From contig JAJONP010000029.1 of the NCBI GenBank assembly GCA_021323555.1, forward strand, positions 1 through 18,499: a stretch of 18,499 bases of DNA, in the 5' to 3' direction. The notes below the pieces were generated by a model, which did not search any database, was not told the DNA's origin, and saw nothing but the letters and a program-made list of their open reading frames with translations. Numbering within the stretch: position 1 is the stretch's first letter; each line of letters begins with the position of its first letter. The DNA comes from Gammaproteobacteria bacterium. Lineage in GTDB: Bacteria; Pseudomonadota; Gammaproteobacteria; DSM-16500. Position numbers and translations under genes: made by a program. Below are positions 6,224 through 13,928 of the stretch, piece by piece.

Positions 6224-8694
6224 TGTAAAGCCTCCTCTTTGTGCTGGTTAACGTCATTGTTGTAATGGTCATTATTTCTGTCGTAATTTTTATTATTTTT
6301 TTTAACGCCTTGGATAAAAAGTGGCATCCAATTTGATGGCTTGTCCCCTACTTTCTTTCGTATGGCATCGAGCAATTTTATATTTTGAGTTCTGCCCGAG
6401 AGTACAGCGATTTCTTCTTCTAAACCAGACAGATCAGCGCGCACAACTACGCTTAATTTCCCCTGTTTTAATAAAAAAAACCTTTTTTTTTTATCTAGCG
6501 TTTTTATAATATGAAACTCTTTCTCGCTTAACCCAAAGCGCACCACATAATCTTCATAACGTGCATTGGAATTTGCAAAATAAATTTGAGTGACCGTTTC
6601 TTGAATAATTTTGCAACCAATGGATGACGCTGCGATATCGCTCGGGGCTTGGGTATCCAAAATTAAAAAAGATTCTTTTTTACGTGGCGTTGAACTCCAG
6701 TCTTGTATTTGTCTTCGGAACGCTTCGTCTTGCAATGCCATCCAACCTTCTGCGATCACAATACGTGTACGAGTACCATCCATTTTTTGTTCGATGCGGT
6801 GGAAAAGATAAAAATAAATGATTTCACAAATAGTAGGGTCTTTTAAAACACTCGACATATCAAAACCTACAATGTCGCCATTTAACGAAAGATAGTCGAC
6901 TTCATTATCAAACACCCAGGCATAGTCCCCGTTATTCACCCAAGCATCAAAACGCGCACGGAGTGACCCTGCTTTTCTCATACCTAGAAAGGCTACTATA
7001 TTCCGGAGAACACGTTCTTCCTTCGGAAGATGAAAAGCTCCATCCACTGCTCCATGAATGCGATCAATGTCTTCATTTGAAAGCACTTGAATCTGAGAGG
7101 TTGCTATTTTTTGTAAAAGGCGGGCTAAGAAGTAACGGTTTTCAGGGGCGTCTTCCATCTGAAAAGGCGAAAATCCTGTCCGCTCGCCAGCACTCATCAC
7201 AGAGTAATGCCCTTCCATAGCTCTCACAAAAATTTCAAGCCCACGGTCTTTATCAAACACGATCAGCCGGCCACCTAATTTCATAGATTGCGCCAGCAAA
7301 AACGCTTCGAGAAGCGTCTTACCCGATCCCATCGAACCGATCAGAAAAGTATTTGCCACATCCAGCACATGAAAATTAAAAAAGAAAGGCGTTCCGCTAA
7401 TTGTTTCAAGCAAAGTCACCGCATCTCCCCAATGGTTACCTTTGAATTGCCCTCGCGCATAATTGTGTAAGCTGGCAAAGCCCGCTAGGTTTTTAGAAGT
7501 GAGAATCGCACGCCGCGTAATATACGCTTGGTTTGCAGGGAGCATGGCAAAATAAGCAGGCTTCACTCCTGCATCTTCTCGGATTGCCATGATGCCTAAT
7601 TCATTAAAAGCTGCATCAATCTGTGAAACGATTTTTTCCAATTCTGGAATAGTTTTTGCCTTACAGAGAATAGATAAGTGATGTTCTCCAATAGACGCAG
7701 CACTACTTGAAAGCGTATCTAATGTTTGATGAATTTTTTCCGCTTCAGATAAACTGTCATCATCCGATTGTATGTGATTGCGCTGTTGTTCTAAGATTCT
7801 TTTTCTAGCAATCGTTTTATCCAGAAAAGAAAAAGACTGCATCAGGATCATTTCTGCCTTAATATCAAGGAGTGCATCTAACATCCCTGCGGCTGTTGAC
7901 TTGCTATATTCTTTAACCGAAATAATCGCTGCATATTCAACAGCGCTATGCATGTTTCTAAGCGCAAGAACCCCAGAGGTTTTATCAAAAAAGAAACGCT
8001 TATAAGGCAAATAAGTCGATAAATCACAGGTTGGCAACAATACGTTTCTTTTTTCTAAATTGATGAGTTCTGAGAGAAAGGATAAGACATCCGAAGCAGT
8101 ATCTCCTGAACGTGTTTGTATTTTCTCTGAACCGAGTTTATACGCTTGGTAGCGGTTTAAGTAGTTCAGGATACGAGAGGTCATTTTATTTAAGTCTTTA
8201 TGCATTTTTTTACGATACGTATCTCGTGCTTTTTGGTTGACTTTTCCAGACAATAAACTGATCATATCTGAAAAACGCCTGACCTTTCCAACCGGCGGTT
8301 TTTTAACTATCGTGATATAGTGTTCATTAATAAAAAATGATTTTTCATTCATCTTTTTCTGCCACGCAGCATTAAGCGTTTTAGCAAACGCTTCTTTGTA
8401 TTCTCCTTGTAACCGCCTCTCTTCTTTTTTACGTATCGTATGAAAATAGAGCGCGGTCGATGAATCTGTAATACTTTTAAATAAAGAATTTCTGACCTCT
8501 TTTTCTTGGTCAATATTACTATCGTCCATAGTTTCAGCCCCAAGGCCTTCCAATTTAATCACCTGGAACAAATGCCCACTTTTTGTCTCAACGGTTTCTG
8601 AATCAAGCAAATAAGCGTAAGGAATTTTTTCAGAAAGATTAATTTCTTTTTCAAAGCTTGATTTTTCTATGATTGCAGGTGTGATCCACTTCAT
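6220..8694 (-). CDS. virB4: VirB4 secretion ATPase
   Basis: VirB4 is the largest ATPase of the type IV system; it binds at the inner membrane and powers pilus biogenesis and transfer. The 824-residue length is normal. The N-terminal domain runs to about residue 420. The ATPase domain contains a Walker A, GSMGSGKT (residues 453-460, K459), and the family segment LIVFDKDRGLEIFVRA downstream. At the Walker B position the sequence reads RIVIAEGWMAL, so alanine 648 stands where the family normally has aspartate, while the catalytic glutamate E649 is kept. TPRKKESFLILDTQ (sensor-like, with the arginine) is intact. The ATG overlaps virB3 by four bases and the stop overlaps virB5 by four, indicating tight coupling. 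Confidence 0.95.
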   Translation of the reverse strand: MKWITPAIIEKSSFEKEINLSEKIPYAYLLDSETVETKSGHLFQVIKLEGLGAETMDDSNIDQEKEVRNSLFKSITDSSTALYFHTIRKKEERRLQGEYKEAFAKTLNAAWQKKMNEKSFFINEHYITIVKKPPVGKVRRFSDMISLLSGKVNQKARDTYRKKMHKDLNKMTSRILNYLNRYQAYKLGSEKIQTRSGDTASDVLSFLSELINLEKRNVLLPTCDLSTYLPYKRFFFDKTSGVLALRNMHSAVEYAAIISVKEYSKSTAAGMLDALLDIKAEMILMQSFSFLDKTIARKRILEQQRNHIQSDDDSLSEAEKIHQTLDTLSSSAASIGEHHLSILCKAKTIPELEKIVSQIDAAFNELGIMAIREDAGVKPAYFAMLPANQAYITRRAILTSKNLAGFASLHNYARGQFKGNHWGDAVTLLETISGTPFFFNFHVLDVANTFLIGSMGSGKTLLEAFLLAQSMKLGGRLIVFDKDRGLEIFVRAMEGHYSVMSAGERTGFSPFQMEDAPENRYFLARLLQKIATSQIQVLSNEDIDRIHGAVDGAFHLPKEERVLRNIVAFLGMRKAGSLRARFDAWVNNGDYAWVFDNEVDYLSLNGDIVGFDMSSVLKDPTICEIIYFYLFHRIEQKMDGTRTRIVIAEGWMALQDEAFRRQIQDWSSTPRKKESFLILDTQAPSDIAASSIGCKIIQETVTQIYFANSNARYEDYVVRFGLSEKEFHIIKTLDKKKRFFLLKQGKLSVVVRADLSGLEEEIAVLSGRTQNIKLLDAIRKKVGDKPSNWMPLFIQGVKKNNKNYDRNNDHYNNDVNQHKEEALQ

Positions 8695-9011
8695 GGCGAA
8701 TAAGACTCCGTGTTATTCCAAAAAGAATAAGTAACATGGCTTTTAAAACGAGTGAGATTGATCCAAAAAACATTTAAGCCAAAGGGATCGCGAAACGTGA
8801 CCCACGCCATGTAAAAGTGCGCGACAATAAATATCAATAAGAAAAGAACAGTCAGCCAAAGCGGTTTTTGAAAGAAAGTTTGTAGAAAAGTCCATGCTAA
8901 AAAACAGAGGACACCGTTAGAATAAAAAGCCATCATTGGAACGCCCCACTGTGTTAGAGGTTTAGTAAGTGCGAGTGAGACAGGATCTATTTCTAACTGA
9001 TACGTATCCAT
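8691..9011 (-). CDS. virB3: VirB3 inner-membrane protein
   Basis: VirB3 is a small inner-membrane partner of VirB4 needed for pilus assembly. The 106-residue product has the family layout: a short N-terminus with LALTKPLTQWGVPM, two adjacent membrane helices (about residues 27-43 and 50-70), and a C-terminal segment FRDPFGLNVFWINLTRFK. It starts three bases after the virB2 stop and its own stop overlaps the virB4 ATG. Size and order (B2-B3-B4) leave little doubt. Confidence 0.92.
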   Translation of the reverse strand: MDTYQLEIDPVSLALTKPLTQWGVPMMAFYSNGVLCFLAWTFLQTFFQKPLWLTVLFLLIFIVAHFYMAWVTFRDPFGLNVFWINLTRFKSHVTYSFWNNTESYSP

Positions 9012-9014
9012 TGC

Positions 9015-9314
9015 TTAATGCCCTACCCAGCTTTTAATCATGTAAACAATGCTAGGCGCGCCTAAAAAACCAGCCGTGCAAAGCCCAACGCTAATAAACC
9101 GCTCCCAACTAATTTTGCCGACTTTGGCCATGAGAAATGTCGCACCAATAATAATACCGCATAAACTTGTACCGAGCGTTCCAAAAAGAATGTTTTCAAT
9201 CCCATTACCTGCTCTGGTAAAGGGATCATTCTCAGCTAAAGCAGATAGAGGGGATATCAACCATAAAAAAACAAGATAATAAAAAAATTTAGATGCTTTA
9301 AGATATATTTTCAT
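9015..9314 (-). CDS. virB2: VirB2 major pilin
   Basis: VirB2 is the pilin subunit; after signal cleavage it sits in the inner membrane and is polymerised into the conjugative pilus. The 99-residue precursor has a signal peptide (to about residue 27, SALA before ENDPF), then two hydrophobic helices (about 47-65 and 72-94) joined by a short basic loop, KVGKISWE. This is the normal VirB2 plan. It is the first gene of the vir operon. A strong GGAGGG ribosome binding site lies only two bases from the ATG. The candidate operon promoter and the regulator gene lie upstream on the other strand. Confidence 0.93.
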   Translation of the reverse strand: MKIYLKASKFFYYLVFLWLISPLSALAENDPFTRAGNGIENILFGTLGTSLCGIIIGATFLMAKVGKISWERFISVGLCTAGFLGAPSIVYMIKSWVGH

Positions 9315-9360
9315 AACCCTCCTCTAAATCAAGAAAAATTTTTACCCGCAGGTCTTAAGT

Positions 9361-9397
9361 TAATCAAGTTGGCACGTGATTAGCTCTGTTGATTATA
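9361..9397 (-). promoter_or_regulatory. Candidate vir operon promoter with 7-bp inverted repeat
   Basis: TATAAT is present on the minus strand at 9397-9392, about 75 bases before the virB2 start. No good -35 box lies 16-19 bases upstream, which would fit a promoter that needs an activator. The inverted repeat TAATCAA (9361-9367) and TTGATTA (9389-9395) overlaps this -10 box, so a protein bound there could control it. This is inference from sequence alone. Confidence 0.35.
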
Positions 9398-9471
9398 AAT
9401 GGGCATCCTCCCTTCTGGTTTACTGCTTCAAGTGTGGTATGCTAAAAAAACCTTTTTTAAAGAATAATATT

Positions 9472-9491
9472 TGTTATTATTTTAAATAACA
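9472..9491. promoter_or_regulatory. Candidate operator palindrome 1
   Basis: TGTTATT (9472-9478) and AATAACA (9485-9491) are inverted copies separated by six bases, giving a 20-base dyad of the size bound by CI/Xre dimers. It lies about 90 bases upstream of the regulator gene and about 160 upstream of virB2. The half-site TGTTATT occurs again at 9519-9525. Confidence 0.5.
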
Positions 9492-9499
9492 GAAAATTG

Positions 9500-9525
9500 T
9501 GTTGTCAACAAAAAATTTTGTTATT
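9500..9525. promoter_or_regulatory. Candidate operator palindrome 2
   Basis: AACAAAA and TTTTGTT (9507-9522, two-base spacer) form a second dyad. It overlaps the shorter palindrome TGTTGTCAACA (9500-9510) and another TGTTATT half-site (9519-9525). Together with the dyad at 9472-9491 it makes a compact operator-like block between the divergent vir and regulator operons. The most likely ligand is the CI-like protein encoded at 9582, by autoregulation. Confidence 0.45.
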
Positions 9526-9581
9526 TTGGGTCTGGACTAAAAACAAAAAAAACAATTAAGAAACCTTAGGATTATTATCGA

Positions 9582-10094
9582 ATGAACACCCTTGCTGAAA
9601 GATTAAAAATAGCAATTAATAAAAGAGGAATGTCTCAAGCTGAAGCTGCTAGATTATGTGGCATATCACAACAATCTATCAATTATATTATTGCTAATAA
9701 TTTAAGCTCCTCTAAACTTGCTCCGCAAATTGCGCTTGCTCTAAACATTAATCCAGAATGGCTAATCCTAGGGCGTGGCAAGTTTGAAGAAACAAAGGTT
9801 TATGAATTACCTATTATTCATAGCCTTTATATGTTAAAAAAATTTATTAAAAATGAACTCGATGAACAATCGCTAGAATACACAGTTATAAATGTTTACC
9901 TTGGTAATCGTGCATTTGCTTATCTCTTAGAAGCCAGAAAAATGGCCATTTGTTCAGACGAGTCTATTAATAACACTCAAAACGAAAAATCAGAATACCT
10001 AAGTATCGAGGAATCAGGTGTTTCAATAACAAAGGAGAATGGAATTGTATCATTCCCTATTTTTGAGTGGAGAATCAGAAGTGTCGATTATTAA
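9582..10094 (+). CDS. CI-like helix-turn-helix transcription regulator
   Basis: The 170-residue protein has an N-terminal Xre/CI-type DNA-binding domain. The helix-turn-helix is at about residues 18-38 (SQAEAARLCGISQQSINYII), followed by LAPQIALALNINPEWLILG, the usual end of this domain. The C-terminal 100 residues are of uncertain fold; I do not see the Ser-Lys pair of a self-cleaving LexA/CI peptidase. The protein is encoded divergently from the vir operon, with palindromic operator candidates between them, so it probably regulates both its own operon and virB. The location next to virB2 parallels the lvrA/lvrB regulators of the Legionella LVH region, but homology to these is not shown. Confidence 0.8.
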   Translation: MNTLAERLKIAINKRGMSQAEAARLCGISQQSINYIIANNLSSSKLAPQIALALNINPEWLILGRGKFEETKVYELPIIHSLYMLKKFIKNELDEQSLEYTVINVYLGNRAFAYLLEARKMAICSDESINNTQNEKSEYLSIEESGVSITKENGIVSFPIFEWRIRSVDY

Positions 10095-10422
10095 AAAAAT
10101 ATCAGAGTGTGTCTATTATTATCTTGATACCATTAAAGCAGCTAGATTAAATGTAAAAATTGAGAATTTTATATTAAACTACGCAGACGATAACATTGTC
10201 GTTGTTTATCGGTTAGGCCGGCAAAAGCTTTTGAACACAATGGAATTAACATGTTTTGAAAAACAATACTTCGAAAAAATCTCTACTTTTGATCAACATC
10301 GCTTAACAAAGTTTTCAACTTTACAATATCTATTAAAAAATCTATTTTATACTAACATGTGTAGTAAGGAAAATCTCGCTTGTCTTATTGAGGAACATAT
10401 TAAAAATGAACAGTTATTTTGA
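10081..10422 (+). CDS. Small protein of unknown function in the regulator operon
   Basis: I do not recognise this family. I chose the GTG at 10081 because a clear GGAGA lies seven bases upstream; it gives 113 residues and a 14-base overlap with the regulator gene. An in-frame ATG at 10039 would add 14 residues, but its purine box sits only one or two bases from the start codon. The product is predicted to be soluble and rich in lysine, tyrosine and phenylalanine, with no membrane helix. One recognisable stretch is VVVYRLGRQKLLNTMELTCF. It is tightly coupled to the regulator upstream and to the transporter downstream, which suggests a shared purpose. Confidence 0.65.
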   Translation: MSIIKKISECVYYYLDTIKAARLNVKIENFILNYADDNIVVVYRLGRQKLLNTMELTCFEKQYFEKISTFDQHRLTKFSTLQYLLKNLFYTNMCSKENLACLIEEHIKNEQLF

Positions 10423-11077
10423 AATAAGATACCTTAAAAGGACAGCACAAATAAATTACGTGCTGCTTACCTTCTACTTAGCAATATCTGTAACAGCACA
10501 TGTTATAGCTAACCGATTAGTAGCAATACATGGTTTTCCTATCATTTCAGCAGGGTTTATTTATATGGCAGTATTTGTATTAACTGACGTTTTTGCAAGT
10601 TTCAATTCAAGGCGTCTTGTGATACTTATCATTTCGCTTGAAGCTATATTTAATTTATTTTTTATCGTCTACACAAATATCATAAGTCACATGCCATATC
10701 CGTCTTATTTTCACGGTGCTAATGCTTACACGGAAGTATTTAGCCCCGTAATAATACTTTATGCTGCAAATCTTGGAGGCACTTTTATAGCAGCAGTGAT
10801 AGATTTATTCATTTTTTATTATCTATATAAACAACGTCAATGGATGTTTTTCTTAGCCTCGTTTTTCTCATCTATTATAACTATTTCTTGCTATACCTAT
10901 GTAACCGATTATTTTGGATTCAGGCATTCATACCCAAACCATGTACTTGAACTAACATTTATTAACTTGCTAACAAACTTTATAACACTGCTATTCTATT
11001 CTATTCTAGGTCAGATTTTAGTTAATTTTATACAAAATTTCTTGAATGGCAGATCAAAATTATCTTATGTTGTTTAA
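10406..11077 (+). CDS. VUT-family (queuosine-precursor type) transporter
   Basis: The 223-residue membrane protein belongs to the VUT/YhhQ family (DUF165), whose studied members take up 7-deazaguanine precursors of queuosine such as preQ0. Six membrane helices are visible, at about 17-37, 46-64, 70-92, 112-137, 146-166 and 186-207. The motif ISAGFIYMAVFVLTDVFA after the first helix and GGTFIAAVIDLFIFYYLY in the fourth are family marks. I chose ATG 10406 (GAGGAA ten bases upstream) rather than an upstream TTG at 10388. The start overlaps the preceding gene by 17 bases. The 3' end overlaps the convergent toroid-protein gene by 18 bases. No queuosine enzyme gene is in the window, so it would act with chromosomal enzymes. 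Confidence 0.82.
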   Translation: MNSYFEIRYLKRTAQINYVLLTFYLAISVTAHVIANRLVAIHGFPIISAGFIYMAVFVLTDVFASFNSRRLVILIISLEAIFNLFFIVYTNIISHMPYPSYFHGANAYTEVFSPVIILYAANLGGTFIAAVIDLFIFYYLYKQRQWMFFLASFFSSIITISCYTYVTDYFGFRHSYPNHVLELTFINLLTNFITLLFYSILGQILVNFIQNFLNGRSKLSYVV

Positions 11078-12307
11078 TTTTCTGGCCGTGTCATCGACTT
11101 CGATTTGAGGTGGATTAGCAGGGCTGCCACTACTCAGTCTGTATAAAGCATATATACCTAAACCAGCGATCAATACTCCGGCTCCATATTTGGAAACTTG
11201 GCTTGACCACGGGTGTTTTTTCTTCCTTAAATTTATTTCATTACCTTCTTCAGGATATAATTTTTTTCTATAATTCTTAATGTTGTTTGTAATTTCCAAA
11301 AACCAACATGCAATCTCAGCGCTTTGATCATAAGATTCATCCAAATCTTCCGTATACCACATACCGTTTTTTTGTTGATTTTTTATAAAGAAATCTGAAA
11401 TTTTTTCTATTACGTTAAGATATTTTTCATCTCCTGTGCATTCATATAAAATAGAGGCTGCCCAAGCAATTTTATGACTAAAATTACACTCATAAACACT
11501 CTTATCGCACGATAAAGAAAAGTCAAGATAAGCTTTAGCCGCATTTAAAAATTTTTCATTCTTCATTCTCTTATAAAGAATCGCTAAGTACGCACATGGA
11601 TAGCCAGTCATAAAATGTAATTGGTTTGGCTCAGTACGGCTAATAAAACAAAATGGCGCTTTTTCTTCCTTAAAATCAGTTATAAATTTACCTTGTTTAT
11701 CACGTCTTAAATAAAAACCTTCCTGCAAAGCAGGTTGTTTAGCAATAGCTTTACATAAATAATCCCCTGCCGAAACAGCAATACTTATATTGCCCATTTC
11801 TAAATTTATTAATCCATGATGCGCTGTAGTTAATACATCTGTAACAGAAGATATTGATTCTACATTGTTAGTTAGAAATCCTGCTCCTGTTCCTACATTA
11901 TATCGTTCAAGATACCTATATCCTGGCTGACTAACATCAGTATAACCTAACAAATTTGCTGATCTAACAATCCAACCATTTGTATAAGACCAATATTCTA
12001 TATAAGCTGAATTTTTACTTTTTAAAGCATTCGTAGTTTTAAAATCCCCATCTCCAGACATAAATGATTTTTTAATGTAATTTAAAGTCTTTGCCGCCAA
12101 AGCAGGTTTTTTGGCTGCGATAAACATCATAGGAGACTTAAAATAACACGCTATGTCTTTTGCTTCATCTCCATACGACCCATCTTCTTGCTGTTTAGAT
12201 TCAAGAAAAGAAACAACTTTATTTGCTGACACATAAAGTCTATTGGATAACACGTCTATATCTATTTCTTTCTGCTCTAATAGATTATCACGAGATGATA
12301 TACTCAT
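11060..12307 (-). CDS. Alpha/alpha-toroid (terpenoid-cyclase-like) protein with C-terminal membrane anchor
   Basis: This 415-residue protein is not a known enzyme to me. It shows repeating helical hairpins with QW-like motifs: FLESKQQEDGSYG at 34-46 and FFIKNQQKNGMWY at 306-318. Both match the FLxxxQxxxGxW pattern of squalene-hopene cyclases and related toroids. TAHHGL (161-166), HFMTGYPCAYLAIL (231-244) and QSAEIACWFLEI (328-339) fit barrel helices. I do not see the DxDD or DxDTA acid motifs of active cyclases. After a lysine-rich linker comes one hydrophobic helix (375-391, GAGVLIAGLGIYALYRL) and a tail of 24 residues, so it is probably tail-anchored. There is no signal peptide. It has its own ribosome binding site (GGAGA, ten bases before the ATG). 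An enzyme, or an effector sent through the secretion system, are both possible. Confidence 0.6.
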   Translation of the reverse strand: MSISSRDNLLEQKEIDIDVLSNRLYVSANKVVSFLESKQQEDGSYGDEAKDIACYFKSPMMFIAAKKPALAAKTLNYIKKSFMSGDGDFKTTNALKSKNSAYIEYWSYTNGWIVRSANLLGYTDVSQPGYRYLERYNVGTGAGFLTNNVESISSVTDVLTTAHHGLINLEMGNISIAVSAGDYLCKAIAKQPALQEGFYLRRDKQGKFITDFKEEKAPFCFISRTEPNQLHFMTGYPCAYLAILYKRMKNEKFLNAAKAYLDFSLSCDKSVYECNFSHKIAWAASILYECTGDEKYLNVIEKISDFFIKNQQKNGMWYTEDLDESYDQSAEIACWFLEITNNIKNYRKKLYPEEGNEINLRKKKHPWSSQVSKYGAGVLIAGLGIYALYRLSSGSPANPPQIEVDDTARKLNNIR

Positions 12308-12612
12308 TTTATTTTTTCTCCATATCTAATAACTTGCCATAAAAAATTGTGTGATGTTAAGGTTGCGCTGCACATTTTCAATCTGATTAATAAATTCTAT
12401 TGGCTTGGTTCTTTTAACAAACGCAACTATACTGCCAAGGTATAATATTTTCAAACGCAACAGCATTTTTGCGTTTAGTATGTTGCCAGATAGCTCAACA
12501 CCAGCTAGTTTCACTTATGCTGAATAAAGCGTTTTAAATCCAACCACTTTTGGCACCTATTAAAACCGTCCTGTTTCTACCATTCCTTCATTTAATAAAA
12601 AATTATTATATT
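12308..12612. other. Intergenic region, no supported gene
   Basis: About 300 bases separate the toroid gene from the replication/partition gene. The minus strand carries a 62-codon ORF (12326-12514), but it has no convincing ribosome binding site and no family I recognise. Its C-terminus reads NIENVQ-like helical sequence with many asparagines, and it could be the remains of a transposase or another lost gene. No hairpin terminator is evident. Confidence 0.4.
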
Positions 12613-13908
12613 CTAGACTGTTTCATTATTTTTTTCACGTACGTTGTCTTTAAAATATTGCAAAAAATGGCCTTCAGCCGCTTTTTCTGCCATCCCTTTT
12701 GGTAGAAAATCATTATTTGGCATTTTTCTAAGAATGTTATTTTTTTCGTTATCCGACAAACTAGCTAACCAGATCCGATATTTTTCCTTCAAAAGATTTT
12801 TTTCTAATGCTTCAACACGCTCTGCTTCTTCTTTTTTTATCTTTAATAATTTTTCCAAAGCTTTTTCTTTTGGAGACACATAATTTTTCTCATACCAAGC
12901 GCCGCCCTTGCGTAACACTCCCATAAACACATTTAAAGGATCACTATAATTTTTAAATTTTGGGTTATGTTCCAATCCATAAGCAAAATGGTTTATTGAC
13001 TCTTGTATTATTTGGGGAACGTTAAGCTGCTTGGAATAAAGCTGAGTAAGTTGAGTAATCGAGAATCCAATACTTGATAAAGTACCGTAATCTATTTCTT
13101 GCCAATCAGTAGGGAGTGTACTAGTAGTAGTATTATAAATATTATTACTACTACTATTAGGTTGATTGTTACCTATGTTGTTATCTGAAATGTTACCTAA
13201 TAAACCATATTGAATATGCTGTAAATGTTTTCTTGCTTGTGCTGAAGCGGTAAGTATTTCTTTTTTAACACGTAGAAATAAATGCCCTCCTCGTGCGCGT
13301 TTACCCGAATCTCTTAAAATTAATTTCTTTTCTATGAGACGATTTAATGACGTTTTTGCGCTACCAACACTGCAATTAGCAATGACTGCTAAGTCGGTAG
13401 TCAATAGATGGCCTGTATTTAATTCTGCTCTTCCAGAACACAACTCTACCACGTGATGAAAAATTTTTTCTTGAATGCCACTCAATTTTCTAATCATTTC
13501 GATGTAGAAATCTGGCTCTAAATCGTTACTTATAGCGTTACCTAAATCGTTATCTTTTTGTTCCTTAGTTGTTACCTTAATGTTACCTAAGTGTTCTCTA
13601 ATTGTTACCTGTTTGTTATCTATATGTTGCCTTTTTGTTGCCTTTATCGTTATCTTTTTGTTACCTTTATCGTTACCTAAATTAGGTTTATATGAAATAG
13701 GACTTAAGTTATTGATTTTTTTAACTTCATTTTCAAAGATTCTCATTCTTGGGTGAAGCATTGGATCGTCTGCTTCAGTAAGTGAGATGGTATGAGTAGA
13801 ATCAGATAAGATATTATTATCAGTGCCCGATAAGTCCCACGGTCGATAATTGCGTTTAATAAATTTCTTTTTTAGTCTTTTTTCAGCAAGATCAGATAAC
13901 TGAGGCAT
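12613..13908 (-). CDS. Winged-helix plasmid replication or partition protein
   Basis: The 431-residue protein is encoded 20 bases after parA, where a ParB-type gene is usual, and no other initiator is seen. It has a basic N-terminus with the motif KRNYRPWDLSG (18-28), an asparagine- and lysine-rich linker (about 76-130), a MarR/GntR-like winged helix (about 140-215; GSAKTSLNRLIEKKLILRDS with a basic wing SGKRARGGH), a second linker and a C-terminal domain. That domain contains YSDPLNVFMGVLRKGGAWY and a charged coiled coil (346-378). The C-terminal part reminds me of replication proteins of other plasmids and islands. It is the best candidate to bind the iterons. Both linkers are encoded by iteron DNA. 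Rep or centromere-binding protein remain open. Start: AAGGAGA before the ATG. Confidence 0.65.
   Translation of the reverse strand: MPQLSDLAEKRLKKKFIKRNYRPWDLSGTDNNILSDSTHTISLTEADDPMLHPRMRIFENEVKKINNLSPISYKPNLGNDKGNKKITIKATKRQHIDNKQVTIREHLGNIKVTTKEQKDNDLGNAISNDLEPDFYIEMIRKLSGIQEKIFHHVVELCSGRAELNTGHLLTTDLAVIANCSVGSAKTSLNRLIEKKLILRDSGKRARGGHLFLRVKKEILTASAQARKHLQHIQYGLLGNISDNNIGNNQPNSSSNNIYNTTTSTLPTDWQEIDYGTLSSIGFSITQLTQLYSKQLNVPQIIQESINHFAYGLEHNPKFKNYSDPLNVFMGVLRKGGAWYEKNYVSPKEKALEKLLKIKKEEAERVEALEKNLLKEKYRIWLASLSDNEKNNILRKMPNNDFLPKGMAEKAAEGHFLQYFKDNVREKNNETV
13123..13155. repeat. Hairpin within the replication gene linker
   Basis: AGTAGTAGTA (13123-13132) pairs with TACTACTACT (13146-13155) across a 13-base A/T-only loop. 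It encodes the serine, asparagine and threonine-rich linker of the winged-helix protein. It is a simple trinucleotide repeat in inverted form and may just reflect low-complexity expansion. Confidence 0.5.
13168..13197. repeat. Iteron group A, three units inside the coding sequence
   Basis: GTTACC, GTTATC and GTTACC begin at 13168, 13180 and 13192, an exact 12-base period. They lie in the second linker of the winged-helix protein (codons 238-247). The units match the iterons upstream of parA in sequence and orientation on the plus strand. Confidence 0.8.
13525..13677. repeat. Iteron group B, 14 units inside the coding sequence
   Basis: Fourteen units with consensus GTTAYCT plus 4-5 A/T-rich bases begin at 13525, 13537, 13549, 13560, 13571, 13582, 13593, 13604, 13615, 13626, 13637, 13649, 13660 and 13672. 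Spacing is always 11 or 12 bases, about one helical turn. Five units are variants (GTTACT, GTTCCT, GTTCTC and two GTTGCC). The array encodes codons 78-128 of the winged-helix protein, as repeated GN, DN and KVT/KIT pieces. A protein filament or initiator binding one face of the DNA is the natural reading. Confidence 0.9.
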
Positions 13909-13928
13909 TTGCTGTCTCCTTAACTTAA

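Noticed and set aside
10388..10405. TTG start for the VUT-family transporter
   Set aside because: The ATG at 10406 has a better placed GAGGAA ten bases upstream and gives the usual family N-terminus; the TTG lies in the coding end of the previous gene.
12326..12514. 62-codon minus-strand ORF as a gene
   Set aside because: No convincing ribosome binding site or recognisable family. It could be the remains of a transposase, but I cannot support this, so it is only mentioned in the intergenic entry.
13525..13677. CRISPR-like array of short phased repeats
   Set aside because: Units are 6-7 bases with 4-5 base spacers and a period of 11-12 bases, far below CRISPR dimensions. No cas gene is present. 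Iterons or a centromere fit better.
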